Part shown: positions 62,330 through 64,000 of the stretch, in pieces
How positions within the stretch are numbered: position 1 is the stretch's first letter
How the letters are laid out: each line of letters begins with the position of its first letter
Source: Woeseiaceae bacterium
GTDB taxonomy: Bacteria; Pseudomonadota; Gammaproteobacteria; Steroidobacterales; Woeseiaceae
Assembly (NCBI GenBank): GCA_030065915.1
Contig: JASJCQ010000004.1
Coordinates: 248,001-312,000 of the forward strand
DNA length: 64,000 bases
Reading direction: 5' to 3'
Notes under the pieces: generated by a model
Seen by the model: only the letters and a program-made list of their open reading frames with translations
Told to the model about the DNA's origin: nothing
Database searches by the model: none
Program-made: the position numbers and the translations under genes

Positions 62330-64000
62330 TTAGCGTTCGTAGACGATGTTGCCGTCAACGATCGTCATCAGGATCCTGCCGTTGAGTAGCCGGGCGGGGT
62401 CTTCGTCGGCTAGCACGAACGGATCGATATCCATGACCGTCAGGTCGGCCCAGCGACCCACCTCGATGATGCCAGTGTCGTCCTCGCGGAAACTCGCATA
62501 CGCCGACCAGTTCGTGTACGCACGCACCGATTCGTCGGCAGTCAGTCTCTGTTCCGCGTACCAGCCGCCCTCGGGCTCGAAGTTCTTGTCCTGTCGGGTG
62601 ATAGCCGAGTGCAGCCCGTAGAAGATGCTGTGGTCCGAGCCCGGGTTGTCCGAGTTAAACGTGATATCTGCGCCGGACTTGCGCAACGAGCGCCACGCGT
62701 AGGCGCCCAGAATCCTCCGGGGCCCCAGGCGGGCCTCGGCCCATGTCTTGTCTTCCATCGCATGAGGCGGTTCCATCGAAGCGACTATGCCCAGCTGCCC
62801 CAGGCGAGGAATATCGTCCGGGTGTATGACCTGCGCGTGCTCGATACGGTGACGATTGTTTCGGGTTACCGGGTCTTCTTTGAACACGCCTTCGAGGATA
62901 TCGAGCGCTTCGCGGTTGCCGGCGTCGCCGATGGCATGAATCGCGACCTGGAAACCAACCTTCATAGCTTCGGCATTCAGCGCCTGGTCGAAGCCGTAGT
63001 CGTCGCCGCTGACGCCGCGATGGCCGGGCATGTCGGCGTAGTCGTAGAGAAGTCGCGCGCCTCGCGAGCCCAGAGCACCGTCGTAGTAGGCCTTTACTGT
63101 ACGTGTGACCAGCATGCTGTCGTTGTCCGTGTCGGGACCTTTTTCGATCCACTTCCGAATCAGTGGCTCATCGCGGAGCGACAGCATCGCGTAAACGCGG
63201 ATCGGCAGCCGATCTTCCTTCTCGAGCTGTTCGAGGACATCCATCATGCGCGAGTCGAGGCCCGCATCGTGTACGGCGACGTAACCATCTTCCGCCATCT
63301 GTGTCAGAGCGAGCAGGACGCGGTCTATCAGCGTCTCTCTTGGAGGCGGCGGCACGATGGCGTCCAGCATCGTCGTCGCACGGTTTATGAACAGCCCGTT
63401 GGGTTCGCCGTCTTCACCGAGACGCATCTCGCCGCCGACGGGGATCTCGCTGTCCGCGGTGATGCCGCCGGCGTCGAGCGCCGCCTGGTTCGCCCAGGCC
63501 GCAAAGCCGTGCAGGCTGTCGAGAAACACCGGGTGGTTCGGGACGGCGGCGGTCAACAGCACCTTGTCCGGGTATCGATTGGCCCACGCGCCTTCGTCCC
63601 ATCCGGCGCCGATGATCCATTCACCGTCGGGGACAGACTTCGCTCGCTCTGCGACCAACGCGACCGCCTCTTCTTCCGTGTCGATGCCCGTCAGGTCGAC
63701 CGTGTCGAGCTTGGCGCCGAGATCGAATATGTGCGTGTGCGAATCGACGAGGCCCGGAATGAGTGTGGCACCCGCCAAATCGACGACGCGGGTAGTCTCG
63801 CCCGCGAGTTCCAGCGCCGCTTCATTGCTGCCGACGAACAGTATTTCGCCGCCCTTCGTCGCCACGGCCTCGGCGTCGGGTTCCCATCCCCCATCGGAGA
63901 CCGGCGCGTCGTCGGCGACTTCGCCGCCCGGCCCGGGTTCTCCCCAGTCCAGCGTGTAGACGCGTGCATTGGTCAGTACGAGGTCGGCGCTATCCGCGGC
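62330..64000 (-). CDS. YtcJ-like amidohydrolase, N-terminus beyond window
   Basis: The reading frame stays open from the track start (a GTG at 63865) to the window edge and adds family sequence (ADLVLTNARVYTLDW), so the gene is longer and truncated here. About 556 residues are visible. Metal-site motifs: DSHTHIF, a lysine in VKAYYDGALGSRGA, His in IHAIGDAGN and RIEHAQV, and Asp in NSDNPGSDHS, all typical of YtcJ-type amidohydrolases of the urease superfamily. An insertion of about 35 Gly/Pro/Asp-rich residues separates the N-terminal strand from AVATKGGEILFVG. Substrate unknown. It starts a probable three-gene unit with the mutarotase-like and porin genes. Confidence 0.9.
   Translation of the reverse strand, partial: AADSADLVLTNARVYTLDWGEPGPGGEVADDAPVSDGGWEPDAEAVATKGGEILFVGSNEAALELAGETTRVVDLAGATLIPGLVDSHTHIFDLGAKLDTVDLTGIDTEEEAVALVAERAKSVPDGEWIIGAGWDEGAWANRYPDKVLLTAAVPNHPVFLDSLHGFAAWANQAALDAGGITADSEIPVGGEMRLGEDGEPNGLFINRATTMLDAIVPPPPRETLIDRVLLALTQMAEDGYVAVHDAGLDSRMMDVLEQLEKEDRLPIRVYAMLSLRDEPLIRKWIEKGPDTDNDSMLVTRTVKAYYDGALGSRGARLLYDYADMPGHRGVSGDDYGFDQALNAEAMKVGFQVAIHAIGDAGNREALDILEGVFKEDPVTRNNRHRIEHAQVIHPDDIPRLGQLGIVASMEPPHAMEDKTWAEARLGPRRILGAYAWRSLRKSGADITFNSDNPGSDHSIFYGLHSAITRQDKNFEPEGGWYAEQRLTADESVRAYTNWSAYASFREDDTGIIEVGRWADLTVMDIDPFVLADEDPARLLNGRILMTIVDGNIVYER

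Overview
The window is about 60% GC and densely coded on both strands, with short intergenic gaps and no rRNA, tRNA, CRISPR array, transposase or phage gene that I could see. The gene content points to a free-living, probably marine, aerobic gammaproteobacterium. Evidence includes a LexA box of the E. coli/gammaproteobacterial type, a YihG-like acyltransferase, YgiQ, IlvA with two ACT-like domains, Tpm, a GlyGly-CTERM (rhombosortase-type) protein, a TorF-like porin and RND pumps. The genus cannot be fixed from the sequence; a Woeseia- or Wenzhouxiangella-like lineage is only a guess. Both window edges cut genes: an alpha/beta hydrolase on the left and a YtcJ-like amidohydrolase on the right.

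Layout. 1-6.8 kb: hydrolase end, an SOS-box-controlled UvrD/Rep-type helicase, a class II aldolase with a perfect operator-like palindrome, then divergent threonine dehydratase (ilvA) and dihydroorotase (pyrC). 6.8-11.6 kb: a three-gene operon for a 2-oxoacid:ferredoxin oxidoreductase (fused gamma-alpha, beta) plus a GltD-like flavoprotein with ferredoxin domains, behind a promoter overlapped by an inverted repeat. 11.6-11.7 kb: a 169-bp element with 23-bp terminal inverted repeats. 11.7-17.8 kb: DUF2330/RnfD-like pair, a DUF6249-ECF sigma-membrane protein module, a class V aminotransferase and a secreted protein made of two related halves. 17.9 kb: a 26-codon ORF with a full-length Shine-Dalgarno match, its own promoter and terminator. 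18-30.6 kb: DUF418 protein, TerB-like protein, EamA exporter, GlyGly-CTERM protein, and a four-gene RND operon with two different adaptors and two different pumps.

30.8-44.5 kb: FAD oxidase, second threonine-dehydratase-like enzyme, secreted amidohydrolase, a beta-solenoid-like repeat protein, TPR and TonB-domain exported proteins, folD, tpm, acyltransferase, GIY-YIG protein, and a minus-strand run of MBL-fold, DUF819, degenerate NERD and solo ABC ATPase genes. 44.4-45.2 kb holds three small ORFs missed by the ORF track. 45.3-48.6 kb: an ECF sigma translationally overlapped with a Ser/Thr kinase carrying TPRs. 49-56 kb: PQQ quinohemoprotein alcohol dehydrogenase, YdcH, an atypical EF-G-like GTPase, YgiQ. 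56.3-61.4 kb: ECF sigma, one-TM anti-sigma candidate, S8 peptidase lacking the usual oxyanion Asn motif, and a divergent lipoprotein of four Cys-containing repeats; both divergent promoters share the 15-bp motif CGTTGAACCWTTTTC, so this looks like one autoregulated envelope regulon. The right end has a TorF-like porin, a mutarotase-like protein and an amidohydrolase.

Most promising candidates for something undescribed are the sigma/anti-sigma/protease/repeat-lipoprotein regulon, the 26-aa peptide gene, and the small palindromic mobile element.
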